Below, one piece after another: positions 6,508 to 14,630 of a DNA stretch of 25,203 nt. The notes below the pieces were generated by a model, which worked only from the letters and a program-made list of their open reading frames with translations, ran no database searches and was not told the DNA's origin. The first letter of the stretch is position 1. Every line of letters begins with the position of its first letter. Position numbers and translations under genes: made by a program. The stretch is from a bacterium (GTDB lineage Bacteria > Patescibacteriota > Gracilibacteria > JAUYGZ01). The stretch spans positions 1 through 25,203 of the forward strand of contig JAUYKR010000108.1 in assembly GCA_030699855.1 (NCBI GenBank). Direction: 5' to 3'.

Positions 6508-8091
6508 CTAGTTGTCCCCTAAAATGTCTTTGGCGACGGCCAAAGCTGCCTCCTTTAGCTGTTCGGCCGTAGGGGCAGCGATGCCGTGTAATTTTGCCGT
6601 TAAGGCCTTGCCAAGTGCTTGAGTACTAATTTTTTTTGAATCGAGAGTCACACCAGCTTCTTGTGCTACCTTTAGAGTGTCTCTCAACACACTTGCACAT
6701 TTTGATCTATTCGTCCCAAAATTGGCATCTGTGATAGCATCAAGAGCGACGGTCTTAGCTTTCTCCAGATTATTAGTGCCATCTTGTGGAGGTGTCGCCG
6801 CCTCCGCGGCAGCGGCTCTTTTGGCATCCGCAGCGGCCTCTCTGAGTTCGCGTAAACGGTTGCGAAACTGACTCTGGCTTTCTCCTGGGCGTTTTCCTTG
6901 CTGGATAGCCTGCTGGAGAGCTTGTTCAGCTTGGGTCACAACGGGCTGGCCGTCGGAAGCAGGCTCAGGAGCTGGTTGAGGTTCAGCCGGTTGCTGAGCG
7001 GGAGGAGCAGGCTCAGGTTCAGCCACGGATTCTGGAGCAACCGAAGCAGCGCCTTCTTCTGCAGGCGCCTCCTCGTCACCGGCGGGAGGTGGAGCCTGCA
7101 CGCCGGTAGCTGAAGTGACCGGTACAGAAGAGGCAGAATTTGCATCAACAGCGGCAGCACCTTCAGAAGCTCCCTCCGCCGGAGCGTCTGCCGCAGATGG
7201 AGTATCGCCAGTCGGCCCTTCGGGCCAGAAGTGGTTGTAAGCAGAATTACCACCTACCGGCAGCCCGGAAAGCGTTAGGAGAATAACAACCTTCTGTATC
7301 CATGGGTTATTGTTGAATATCCACGGATACCTTCCTATAAATTTGATGAGCGCCATTAATGTACCTGCTTTTTTTTCCACCTCCAACAGCGGCCTCTTGA
7401 ACTCAATTCCCACGCTTGTGAGCTTGTCCAAAGTAAGGTCTCGCAACATGCCCACGGAGACTTCGTCACCGGCTGTTTTCGTCAAGATAAGACCTAGTTC
7501 CTTAGCATGTACTCGAAGCGGATTCTTGCCAATATGGGCGCCAATTCTGCCCCTGATCCCTGGCGAGGTAATACCGAGGGCTCGGGAAACTTCGGCATAG
7601 GGGATTTTTGTGGCGCCGCGATGCTCTTCCAGCAAGGCGGTTAATCTGTCATTAAAATTTTTTTCTGCCTCTTTTTTGATCCTCGCTACTTCATCAGGTT
7701 CTAAAGCACCATCGGAGGAACGTGGGGATGCGTCCGAAGCTGGAGCTGAAGACACGACTGGAGAAGCTGGAATGGGTGGGCGTGGCAGACTATCGCCTGA
7801 GTCTGAATTCCACAGGCTGAGTTCATCATCATCTAATTCGAAATCAGGCACCTCGTCGTCAAAATTTATAATCCCATCATCAGCTTCTACCAGCCTTGGC
7901 TCATCAGCCAGCCGTCGTACGTCATCGGCATTGAACTTCATGGACAATCCATCGCGAAAACCGCGCAATTCACCCTGGGAAACCAGTTTTTTCAGTTCCT
8001 CTTCGTCGATTCGGAGCTCACTCAAAACATCTTCAAAGCTCATATATTCCGGAGGTCTGGAACCTGGCGCTGAAGAAGGGCCGGATGACAT
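6508..8091 (-). CDS. HTH-TM-Pro/Ala-rich protein with C-terminal NFG domain (paralogue A), unknown function
   Basis: 527 aa, no named family recognised. An N-terminal HTH of the MerR/excisionase type covers about residues 17-62 (SFEDVLSELRIDEEELKKLV, then MKFNADDVRRLA). An acidic and Ser/Pro linker follows. A second helical, possibly HTH-like domain lies at about 135-205 (IPYAEVSRALGITSPGIRGR), then one TM segment (about 265-283), a long Ala/Pro/Glu-rich stretch (about 288-390), and a C-terminal helical domain (about 440-527) with NFG at 457-459. That last domain matches the C-terminus of the next upstream gene, so the two are paralogous at both ends in layout. DNA-binding-like parts should be cytoplasmic and the C-terminal domain outside. 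It has its own promoter at 8128-8156. Confidence 0.8.
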   Translation of the reverse strand: MSSGPSSAPGSRPPEYMSFEDVLSELRIDEEELKKLVSQGELRGFRDGLSMKFNADDVRRLADEPRLVEADDGIINFDDEVPDFELDDDELSLWNSDSGDSLPRPPIPASPVVSSAPASDASPRSSDGALEPDEVARIKKEAEKNFNDRLTALLEEHRGATKIPYAEVSRALGITSPGIRGRIGAHIGKNPLRVHAKELGLILTKTAGDEVSVGMLRDLTLDKLTSVGIEFKRPLLEVEKKAGTLMALIKFIGRYPWIFNNNPWIQKVVILLTLSGLPVGGNSAYNHFWPEGPTGDTPSAADAPAEGASEGAAAVDANSASSVPVTSATGVQAPPPAGDEEAPAEEGAASVAPESVAEPEPAPPAQQPAEPQPAPEPASDGQPVVTQAEQALQQAIQQGKRPGESQSQFRNRLRELREAAADAKRAAAAEAATPPQDGTNNLEKAKTVALDAITDANFGTNRSKCASVLRDTLKVAQEAGVTLDSKKISTQALGKALTAKLHGIAAPTAEQLKEAALAVAKDILGDN

Positions 8092-8127
8092 ATTTATAAA
8101 GAAATGAGGTATTTATCCTTTCTTGAA

Positions 8128-8156
8128 ATTATACCATATTCTTATTCGCTTTTCAA
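8128..8156 (-). promoter_or_regulatory. Strong promoter of HTH-TM paralogue A
   Basis: TTGAAA (8156-8151), 17 nt spacer, perfect TATAAT (8133-8128) with an extended TGG in front. It starts 8 nt past the stop of the upstream gene. A 7-bp hairpin spanning that stop (AAATCCC/GGGATTT) has no T-tract, so read-through from the upstream gene is also possible. Confidence 0.75.
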
Positions 8157-8163
8157 ATCCCGA

Positions 8164-9669
8164 TTAGGGGATTTGGAAGTAGAGCTTGAGGGTATCGATC
8201 GTCCCGCCAAGCACTCGCCTGACCAGGCATTGTACGGCTACCACTATTCCTTCTTCGCTCGCTTTTTCATCCTCCGGCAAGCCCTCAATTTCTTCGCCCA
8301 ATAGTGCTCCCAGCTTGGCGGTGGTCAGGGCGCTACCGTCTACTTTCAGCTTACCCTCGTTTCTGGCGGTCAGAAAGACTCCGCGCAGAGCCTGGAGAAG
8401 CTGGTAGCGGTTTCCGAAGTTTTGCCTGGCCGCGTCTTCGGCAGAGCTGAAGGCGGTGGATAGCGCATCGAACCTTTCAGCTAGAACTTGATATTTCTCA
8501 ACATCAAGATCCTCTTTCAACTGCAGTGGTCCTCCAAGAAAACCTGAGCCCAACAATCCGCCCAGTTTGAGGCTTGCCACCATCCTGGCCGTCACTCGCT
8601 CATCTTCCGGATCAACCGTTGTCGCTCCCGTATCCGTGCCCGGCACATCAAGCGCTGGCTCAGGCTGAGGTTCTGGTGTCGGTGTTGGTACCGGCTCAGG
8701 CTGAGGTTCAGGTTCTGGAGTTGGCTCTGGTTCAGGTGTTGGTTCAGGTTCGGAAGTTGGTTCAGGCTCAATTGGTAATGGACCAAAGACCGCATCATCT
8801 TCTGGCTCAGGCCCAACAGCCCCGACTGGACCAACAGGAGGATCTGTCAGCGTCAATCCGCTGGTATCAACAGCCGCGGCTGTCCCCTCGCCTGGCTCAC
8901 CGCCCACATCGGCATCATCTTCAGATAGCTCAGCCGGATTGATCCCGGCCAGGAGCTGCGCTGCCGTTCTTTGGGTAGCCATTGTCTCGATAAGGCGCAA
9001 TGTTCGTTCATCCTCCGCTTGTCTGCCCGAAGCTATGGCAGATAGATACACCAGCATGGCAATGGCGGCGACAGTCAAAATGGGAGTAACAACCTGCAAC
9101 CTCCTTTCCAGGCTCCCACGCTTTCGATTGCTTGCGGCAAGTTGCTGAACAAACTCTACCGGAACCCGCTGGCCCAGCTCGCGGAAGCGCTGGGGAATGA
9201 TCTGTTCGGCTGCGGCGACTACTGAAGACGCTTTGATGACTCCGGCATCTCGAATGAGCAAGCCCCCGTCCACCAAAGGTTGAATGGCCTGATCTGGTTT
9301 ACCCATTTCATATGGGATAGCAAGATCATCCAATATGACTTGATTTGACATGGGTTCATCGCTGCCTGCAGCTCTGGCATAGTCACCTATGCTCAAGATA
9401 CTCTTTACCTGGCTCAAAAGACTATTTCGGGTAATAGTGTCGGGATCGTCTGCCTGATCAAGATTCAAACCTCCGCCATACTCTTGTTCGAGCAGTCCCA
9501 ACACCTGAACATCGCTTATTCCCAGCATTTCGGCTGCCTCATCCACAGTTAATAGCCCATCTTCGCCCATTTGTTCCAAACGAGCCTTAACATCCCTGTA
9601 GTGGGCCGCGTCAAGGTTTCCCGCGCCTTCCGGAGCCTTACCTGTAAGTTCATCAATTTCGAAAGCCAT
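8164..9669 (-). CDS. HTH-TM-PEP-repeat protein with C-terminal NFG domain (paralogue B), unknown function
   Basis: 501 aa. Residues about 38-62 (LTVDEAAEMLGISDVQVLGL) form a helix-turn-helix of the excisionase/MerR kind, followed by further helical sequence to about 170. One TM segment lies at about 191-212, preceded by RKRGSLERR (positive inside), so the N-terminus is cytoplasmic. A Pro-Glu-Pro-rich spacer (about 298-340) is typical of extended stalks. The C-terminal domain (about 385-495) carries NFG (417-419), LRGVF and a closing VLGG, aligning with the C-terminus of the adjacent paralogue (NFG...LRDTL...DILG). Layout recalls RsgI- or RodZ-like membrane proteins with a cytoplasmic HTH, but it belongs clearly to neither. 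The function is unknown. Confidence 0.8.
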   Translation of the reverse strand: MAFEIDELTGKAPEGAGNLDAAHYRDVKARLEQMGEDGLLTVDEAAEMLGISDVQVLGLLEQEYGGGLNLDQADDPDTITRNSLLSQVKSILSIGDYARAAGSDEPMSNQVILDDLAIPYEMGKPDQAIQPLVDGGLLIRDAGVIKASSVVAAAEQIIPQRFRELGQRVPVEFVQQLAASNRKRGSLERRLQVVTPILTVAAIAMLVYLSAIASGRQAEDERTLRLIETMATQRTAAQLLAGINPAELSEDDADVGGEPGEGTAAAVDTSGLTLTDPPVGPVGAVGPEPEDDAVFGPLPIEPEPTSEPEPTPEPEPTPEPEPQPEPVPTPTPEPQPEPALDVPGTDTGATTVDPEDERVTARMVASLKLGGLLGSGFLGGPLQLKEDLDVEKYQVLAERFDALSTAFSSAEDAARQNFGNRYQLLQALRGVFLTARNEGKLKVDGSALTTAKLGALLGEEIEGLPEDEKASEEGIVVAVQCLVRRVLGGTIDTLKLYFQIP

Positions 9670-9699
9670 AAAATCAGCATGGTTAAAAACTTGGTATAG

Positions 9700-9728
9700 T
9701 TATTACCAGCAAATTATTTATCTGTCAA
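9700..9728 (-). promoter_or_regulatory. Probable promoter of HTH-TM paralogue B
   Basis: A perfect TTGACA (9728-9723) with 17 nt spacer to TAATAA (9705-9700). The -10 is weak, and a nearby TATACC is too far away. It lies between the topA stop and the ATG at 9669. Confidence 0.45.
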
Positions 9729-9749
9729 GGAAAAGTTCGATTGGAAGGG

Positions 9750-12197
9750 CTAAACCTTCTCTTTTCTTTTGGGCTTAGAACACACCGGGCACACCAACTC
9801 CCCTTCTGCCTGCCCCTTTTTGGGCTTCTTTTGCACCATCAGCTGCTTGGGGCCGCAAACCGGGCAGGTCTTACCGGCAACGGGCAGATCCCAAAAGGCG
9901 GATTTACAATCCGGATATTTATTGCAGCCGTAGAAGATTTTGCCACGGCGGGTCTTTTTTTCGACGATCTCACCCCCCTCACAAGCGACACAGGACACGC
10001 CGATGAGCTTCTCATTCTTCTGAATATACTTGCATTTGGGGTAGCCGCTGCAGCCGACGAATTTGCCGAAGCGCCCCTGGCGGTGGATTAAATCTTCGCC
10101 GCAGTCCGGACATTTTTCGCCGGTTGGAGTGGGCTTGACGATTTCTCCGGGCGTTCCGTCCGGGTTAATCGGCCTGGCAGCCTTGCAAGCGGGAAATCCC
10201 GTGCAGGACAGGAATTTGCCAAAACGACCGAGCTTGATTTCCATCGGCTTACCGCAGTCCTCGCAGACCACGTCGGTTTTTTGAGTGATGACCTCATCGC
10301 GCTTGATCGACTCCTTTTTTTCTTCCAAAACCTGCTGAAAAGGGCTGAAGAACGAGCGGATCATATCCACCCAATCCACCTTGCCCTCGGCGACCTCGTC
10401 GAGCTGATCTTCGACCCGGGCGGTAAAGTCATAGCTGAGGATGTCGTGAAAGTGACGCACCAAAAAGTCGTTGACGACCATGCCGACATCGGTGGGATGC
10501 AGGCGCTTGTCTTCCTTCTTTTCCACGTAGTTGCGAACCTGAATAGTGTTGATGGTGGGCGCGTAGGTGGAAGGACGGCCGATACCGAGAGATTCCAGCT
10601 TTTTGACCAAGCTGGCTTCCGTATAGCGGGCCGGCGGCTTGGTAAAGTGCTGGGAGGGAATCAGGCCGGGAATTTTCGGTTCGATGGCGTAAGCCGCCTG
10701 AAGCTGTTCGAGTTTTTTCTGCTGGGCGCCGCTCAGATTCATCTCATCGCCCATTTCGTATTCTTCCCGCTCAGCCTTGGCGGCCTGACTCAGGACAGTC
10801 GTTTCCGTCGGTTGTTCTTGGAGGATGTTAGCCATATGTAGCAACTGCCCCTTCTCGAGCGCCGGTAAGATTCGCTCCTTGCTGGCCGACTCATACACCT
10901 TCATGTAGCCGGGAAAGACAATCACCTGCCCTTCGGCAGTGAATTGATGAGGCCCTGCGGAAATGGTGACGGTAGTTTTTTTCAGTTGGGCGGGGGCCAT
11001 CTGACTGGCGATGGTTCGCTTCCAGATCAGGCTGTAAAGCCGGAGCTGCTGGTCATCCAGGTACTGCTCGGCATCCTTTGGTCGAAGGGAAAGATCGGTG
11101 GGGCGAATGGCCTCGTGGGCCTCTTGAGCATTTTTTGATTTCCCTTTGAAGATGCGCGGACTGTCCAGAGCGTACGTTTTTCCGTACTCCTTGGTGATCA
11201 CGTCACGAGCCTTAGCCAGGGCTTGGTCGGAAAGCGTGACCGAATCGGTACGCATATAGGTGATAAAACCGCCATCGAAGCCTTTCTTTTTGACGTTGCC
11301 CTCATAGAGACGCTGAGCGACCATCATGGTTTGTTTGACCCCGAAGCCGAGCTTGGTGGAAGCTTCCTGCTGAAGCGTAGAGGTGGTAAAAGGTGCGGAG
11401 GGAGAAGAACTGGTATCTTTTTGTTCAATGTCGGTTATGCGATGTTCCTGCCCTTTGAGGCCATCGAGGATTTTTGACATTTCCTGGGCGGATCCGACTT
11501 TAGATTTTTTGTGATCCAGCTTGTCGCCGTTGACGGCAGACAACTCTGCTTCGAACTGAGGGTCGGCGTAAACACTGGTGAGCTTCCAAAACTCGTCAGC
11601 GCCGAAGGCCTGAATTTCCCGCTCACGCTCGACCACGATGCGAACCGCCACCGACTGCACCCGCCCCGCCGACAGGCCGTAGCGGATTTTCGTCCACAGA
11701 AGCGGCGACAGTTTGTAGCCGACCAGACGATCGAGAATACGGCGAGCCTGCTGAGCGTCAAACAGGCGCACGTCTACCACCCGGGGGTGTTCCATGGCCT
11801 CGAGAATGGCCTTCTTGGTAATTTCATGAAAGACGATCCGCTTGGTCGTCTTGGGATCCAGTTTGAGGATGTGAGCCAGGTGGTAACCGATCGCCTCTCC
11901 CTCTCGGTCTTCGTCAGTCGCGATCCACACCTGGGGTCCGTTTTTCATTTCTGCTTTCAAGTCCTGCACCACTTTCCGTTTGCCATCTTTGATGACGTAA
12001 AGCGGAGCGAAGTCGTGATCGACATCAATGGCCAGGCTGGCGTAGGACAGTTTTTGCTGAGACGGAGACAGCTCGGTTTTTTTATCGGGCAGATCGCGAA
12101 TATGACCCATCGAGGCCTTGACGGTGTAGCCCTTGCCCAAAAACTTTTGGATCAGCTTGGCCTTGGCCGGTGATTCGACGATGACGAGGTTGGACAT
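9750..12197 (-). CDS. topA: DNA topoisomerase I (type IA)
   Basis: 815 aa from the ATG at 12197, relaxing negative supercoils by single-strand passage. The Toprim domain begins MSNLVIVESPAKAK and contains DEDREGE (95-101). The catalytic tyrosine is Y314 in ITYMRTDS. The C-terminus holds three typical four-cysteine zinc ribbons (CEDCG...CTGFPAC, CPDCG...CSGYPKC, CVAC...CNKYPDC) and a fourth CPVC...CPVC pair before a basic tail. Earlier in-frame GTG (12224) and ATG (12221) codons would add nine residues outside the conserved start. They lie against an AAGGGAG that is itself inside the arm of a repeat element, so use of an upstream start cannot be excluded. A weak minus promoter candidate (TTCTTG, 16 nt, TATTAT at 12423-12418) would give a leader of about 200 nt. 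Confidence 0.97.
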   Translation of the reverse strand: MSNLVIVESPAKAKLIQKFLGKGYTVKASMGHIRDLPDKKTELSPSQQKLSYASLAIDVDHDFAPLYVIKDGKRKVVQDLKAEMKNGPQVWIATDEDREGEAIGYHLAHILKLDPKTTKRIVFHEITKKAILEAMEHPRVVDVRLFDAQQARRILDRLVGYKLSPLLWTKIRYGLSAGRVQSVAVRIVVEREREIQAFGADEFWKLTSVYADPQFEAELSAVNGDKLDHKKSKVGSAQEMSKILDGLKGQEHRITDIEQKDTSSSPSAPFTTSTLQQEASTKLGFGVKQTMMVAQRLYEGNVKKKGFDGGFITYMRTDSVTLSDQALAKARDVITKEYGKTYALDSPRIFKGKSKNAQEAHEAIRPTDLSLRPKDAEQYLDDQQLRLYSLIWKRTIASQMAPAQLKKTTVTISAGPHQFTAEGQVIVFPGYMKVYESASKERILPALEKGQLLHMANILQEQPTETTVLSQAAKAEREEYEMGDEMNLSGAQQKKLEQLQAAYAIEPKIPGLIPSQHFTKPPARYTEASLVKKLESLGIGRPSTYAPTINTIQVRNYVEKKEDKRLHPTDVGMVVNDFLVRHFHDILSYDFTARVEDQLDEVAEGKVDWVDMIRSFFSPFQQVLEEKKESIKRDEVITQKTDVVCEDCGKPMEIKLGRFGKFLSCTGFPACKAARPINPDGTPGEIVKPTPTGEKCPDCGEDLIHRQGRFGKFVGCSGYPKCKYIQKNEKLIGVSCVACEGGEIVEKKTRRGKIFYGCNKYPDCKSAFWDLPVAGKTCPVCGPKQLMVQKKPKKGQAEGELVCPVCSKPKRKEKV

Positions 12198-12220
12198 GGA
12201 AAGGGTATTTATTGCCAGCA

Positions 12221-12340
12221 TCACTCCCTTTTCTTTTCTTGCTGCGGACTGCCCGGTTGTAGGTCTCGTTTATTTTCCCGTTTGCTGGCGTCTCCCTGCC
12301 TGCCGGCAGGCAGGCTCGCTGCGAAAATAAAAGGGAGTGA
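12221..12340 (-). repeat. Intergenic long-arm element, short copy (topA leader)
   Basis: Arms at 12221-12238 and 12323-12340 match at 17 of 18 positions. Next to the arms are ends like those of the other copies: on the plus strand TTGCTGCGGACTGCCC on one side and GCTCGCTGCG on the other. The middle of the usual core is replaced by a shorter unrelated sequence that contains a 20-nt perfect palindrome. On the topA strand it lies in the 5' leader, and its second arm covers AAGGGAG next to the alternative topA start codons. Confidence 0.55.
12295..12314. repeat. Perfect 20-nt palindrome of the CPR type
   Basis: CCTGCCTGCCGGCAGGCAGG is a perfect palindrome. Closely similar palindromes, often seen mistranslated as PACRQAG peptides in predicted proteins, are as I recall widespread in Patescibacteria genomes. 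Here it sits within the loop of the long-arm element in the topA leader. Confidence 0.75.
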
Positions 12341-12462
12341 GGCTGTCTGCAGTTGCAAATTCTTTTCCTTTTCAGATCAGTATAGCGGATTCAGGAAAAA
12401 CATACAAGGCGGAGCCTATAATATAAGATACGATGGTGACAAGAATTTTGTCCTTGCGCAGT

Positions 12463-12762
12463 CTAGAGAAGCGATTCGTAGCCTAAATTCAGGTAGAGCA
12501 ATAATCCGGTCCAGACAAGCGCCAAAATCCAGAACAGCAGTGACAGGCCCGGAAATCCGAAACGGTCTTTAATCTGCTCCTGGATGGCCGCCAGGGCGTA
12601 CATGCCGGCGCAGAAGAAAAAGGGCATGTCGAAGGTGGTATAGATCAGGTTGAGCGTTTCCGACTTGGAACCTCCCTGGGTGATCAGAAAATCGGCGGTG
12701 AGGTAAAAGGCTCCAAAGCCGATAAAAAAGAGGAAGGCGATATTTTTGAAAGGGCGATTCAT
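12463..12762 (-). CDS. Small three-TM membrane protein, unknown function
   Basis: 99 aa with three hydrophobic stretches (about residues 7-27, 41-63 and 73-94). Short polar loops include TQGGSKSETLN and QEQIKDRFG. Family not recognised. It is upstream of topA on the same strand, about 265 bp apart, with the repeat element and palindrome in between. There is no Shine-Dalgarno before the ATG; the start abuts a long inverted repeat shared with the divergent gatC promoter region. The hydrophobic pattern and clean start support a real gene, but little else can be said. Confidence 0.6.
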   Translation of the reverse strand: MNRPFKNIAFLFFIGFGAFYLTADFLITQGGSKSETLNLIYTTFDMPFFFCAGMYALAAIQEQIKDRFGFPGLSLLFWILALVWTGLLLYLNLGYESLL

Positions 12763-12767
12763 TGGGT

Positions 12768-12866
12768 CTACGAATTACGGATAGTTACGAATATACAAAT
12801 AGAACATATCATTAATATCCTCCTGTAAATATCATTCGTATATTCGTTCGCATTCGTAATTCGTAG
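12768..12866. repeat. Inverted repeat between divergent genes
   Basis: Arms 12768-12796 and 12838-12866 match at 24 of 29 positions, with perfect outer (CTACGAATTACG) and inner (ACGAATATAC) blocks. The loop is AT-rich. The arms contain repeated TACGAAT units. It lies between the small membrane protein (minus) and the gatC promoter (plus); right next to the latter. Confidence 0.7.
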
Positions 12867-12870
12867 GAAG

Positions 12871-12899
12871 TTGGACTCTGAACACTTCCAAGATATACT
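12871..12899 (+). promoter_or_regulatory. Promoter of the gatC-gatA-ABC-radA operon
   Basis: TTGGAC (12871-12876), 17 nt spacer, TATACT (12894-12899); predicted start near 12906. This excludes a TTG start at 12900 and supports the ATG at 12924 for gatC, with a leader of under 20 nt and no Shine-Dalgarno. Confidence 0.7.
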
Positions 12900-12923
12900 T
12901 TGAACGCTCGTAATCCAACTGAA

Positions 12924-13211
12924 ATGGCTTTGACAAAGGATCAGGTTCGCCATGTGGCAAAACTCGCGCGCCTGAATCTGAGCGAAGAGGAAGTGGAAAA
13001 ATTCACTCCCCAATTGGCTTCGATCTTTCAGCATCTGGACAAGTTGGCGGAAGTCGATACCAAGGACGTTCCGGAAACGGCTCAGGTCAGCGGCCTGGAA
13101 ACAGTGACCCGTGCCGACACGGTGAAGAAAGGTCTTGATCGGGAAGATTTTTTGAAGACTTCTCAGCGGGAAAGCAGCCGAGGAATGATCAAGGTTCGCA
13201 AAAGTATTTAA
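12924..13211 (+). CDS. gatC: Asp-tRNA(Asn)/Glu-tRNA(Gln) amidotransferase subunit C
   Basis: 95 aa, normal size for GatC, the small subunit that wraps GatA and stabilises the GatCAB complex. That complex amidates mischarged Glu-tRNA(Gln) or Asp-tRNA(Asn). The sequence has the family pattern: MALTKDQVRHVAKLARLNLS at the start, EEEVEKFTPQLASIFQHLDK, then a DVPET...TRADTV segment and the C-terminal QRESSRGMIKVRKSI. The stop is 3 nt before gatA. gatB is not in this window. The start is fixed by homology and the promoter position. Confidence 0.95.
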   Translation: MALTKDQVRHVAKLARLNLSEEEVEKFTPQLASIFQHLDKLAEVDTKDVPETAQVSGLETVTRADTVKKGLDREDFLKTSQRESSRGMIKVRKSI

Positions 13212-13214
13212 AAT

Positions 13215-14630
13215 ATGCACAAACCGCTCAAAAAATTATCGGAAGAACTTCGCTCCGGAACGATCAGTTCGGTGGAACTGACCAAGTACTATTTAGAGGA
13301 GATCAACAAACGCAATGGCGAGTTGAATGCCTTCGTCAACTTCGGCAAAGAGACTGAAAAAAACGCCCTGGAGATGGCCAAACACGCCGACTCCATCATC
13401 AAAAACGGCGAAGGGAATGAGTTGACTGGTATTCCGCTGGGCCTGAAAGATGTGTTTTGTGAGAAAGGGATGGAGACCACCGCCTGCTCGAATATTCTGA
13501 AAGGATTTAAGCCGCCGTATGAAGGGACGATCGTCGCGCGCCTCCGAAAGATGGGGGCGGTGTTCATCGGCCACACCAATACCGACGAATTTACGATGGG
13601 AGCTTCCACGGAAACCTCCTGCTATGGGACAACTCATAATCCCCACGACCTGAAGCGGACTTCCGGAGGATCCTCGGGAGGGTCGGCCGCCGGCGTAGCC
13701 GCCGGCCTGTGTGCCTGGGCGTTGGGCACGGACACGGGCGGAAGCATCCGCCAGCCCGCCGCCTATTGCGGCGTCACGGGTTTGAAGGTGACCTACGGAA
13801 GAACATCCAGATACGGCGTGATGTCGATGGCCAGCTCGCTGGACACCATCGGCTGTCTGACACAAACACCGGAGGACGCGGCCATCGTCCTCAAACACAT
13901 TGCCGGCCACGACGAGATGGACGGAACCACTCCTAAAGTGGACGTGCCCGACTACTCCACCCTGCTGGGAACGAAAGACTTGAAAGGGATAAGAATAGGC
14001 CTGCCAAAAGAATATCTGGGGATGGGTTTGAAGGACGGAGTACGAAAAAACTTTGAGCACTCAATTGAACAAGCTCGTCAAATGGGAGCGGAAATCAAAG
14101 AGATTTCGCTCCCGATGACGGAGCACGGTCTGGCGGTGTACTACATCATCTGTCCATCTGAGGTCAGCGCCAATATGGCGCGCTACGACGGCCTGCGCTT
14201 TGGGCCCACCAGCGATGCTAAGAATCTGGTAGAGTCGTATTTTGAGGCGCGAACCAAAGGCTTTGGAGATGAGGTCAAGCGCCGAATCATGATCGGAACC
14301 TATGCCTTGAGCGCCGGATACTACGATGCCTATTATCGCAAAGCCCAGAGAGTTCGCACTCTGACCTTGAGGGAATTTGACCAGGCCTTCAAGGAATTTG
14401 ACGTGCTCCTGACCCCCACCACTCCGCACGTGGCTTTTGAGTGTGGATCGCTATCCGATCCGGTCCAAATGTATTTGGAGGATGTCATGACCCTTCCCGC
14501 CAGTATCGCCGGTATTCCCGCCATCTCTGTTCCCAACGGGAAGATTGACGGCATGCCCACTGGCCTCCAGATCATGGGCCCCCATTTTGGAGAAGGTCAG
14601 ATACTAAAAGTCGCACAAGCGCTCTCATGA
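13215..14630 (+). CDS. gatA: Asp-tRNA(Asn)/Glu-tRNA(Gln) amidotransferase subunit A
   Basis: 471 aa, an amidase-signature enzyme that releases ammonia from glutamine for transfer by GatB. The Ser-cisSer-Lys triad is complete: K78 in GIPLGLKDV, S153 in the GGSSGGS motif (151-157) and S177 in GTDTGGSIRQ. The order and spacing match bacterial GatA closely. The C-terminus (LQIMGPHFGEGQILKVAQAL) is typical though slightly short. It is the second gene of the operon, and its TGA overlaps the ATG of the ABC ATPase by 4 nt (ATGA). Confidence 0.97.
   Translation: MHKPLKKLSEELRSGTISSVELTKYYLEEINKRNGELNAFVNFGKETEKNALEMAKHADSIIKNGEGNELTGIPLGLKDVFCEKGMETTACSNILKGFKPPYEGTIVARLRKMGAVFIGHTNTDEFTMGASTETSCYGTTHNPHDLKRTSGGSSGGSAAGVAAGLCAWALGTDTGGSIRQPAAYCGVTGLKVTYGRTSRYGVMSMASSLDTIGCLTQTPEDAAIVLKHIAGHDEMDGTTPKVDVPDYSTLLGTKDLKGIRIGLPKEYLGMGLKDGVRKNFEHSIEQARQMGAEIKEISLPMTEHGLAVYYIICPSEVSANMARYDGLRFGPTSDAKNLVESYFEARTKGFGDEVKRRIMIGTYALSAGYYDAYYRKAQRVRTLTLREFDQAFKEFDVLLTPTTPHVAFECGSLSDPVQMYLEDVMTLPASIAGIPAISVPNGKIDGMPTGLQIMGPHFGEGQILKVAQALS

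Noticed and set aside
8592..8834. Repetitive GGTTCAGG/GGCTCAGG units as a tandem DNA repeat
   Set aside because: They encode the Pro-Glu-Pro stalk of the HTH-TM protein and need no separate explanation.
12282..12572. 96-codon plus-strand frame containing a translated palindrome
   Set aside because: It is antisense to the small membrane protein, and its start lies on the PACRQAG-type palindrome, a known source of false genes.
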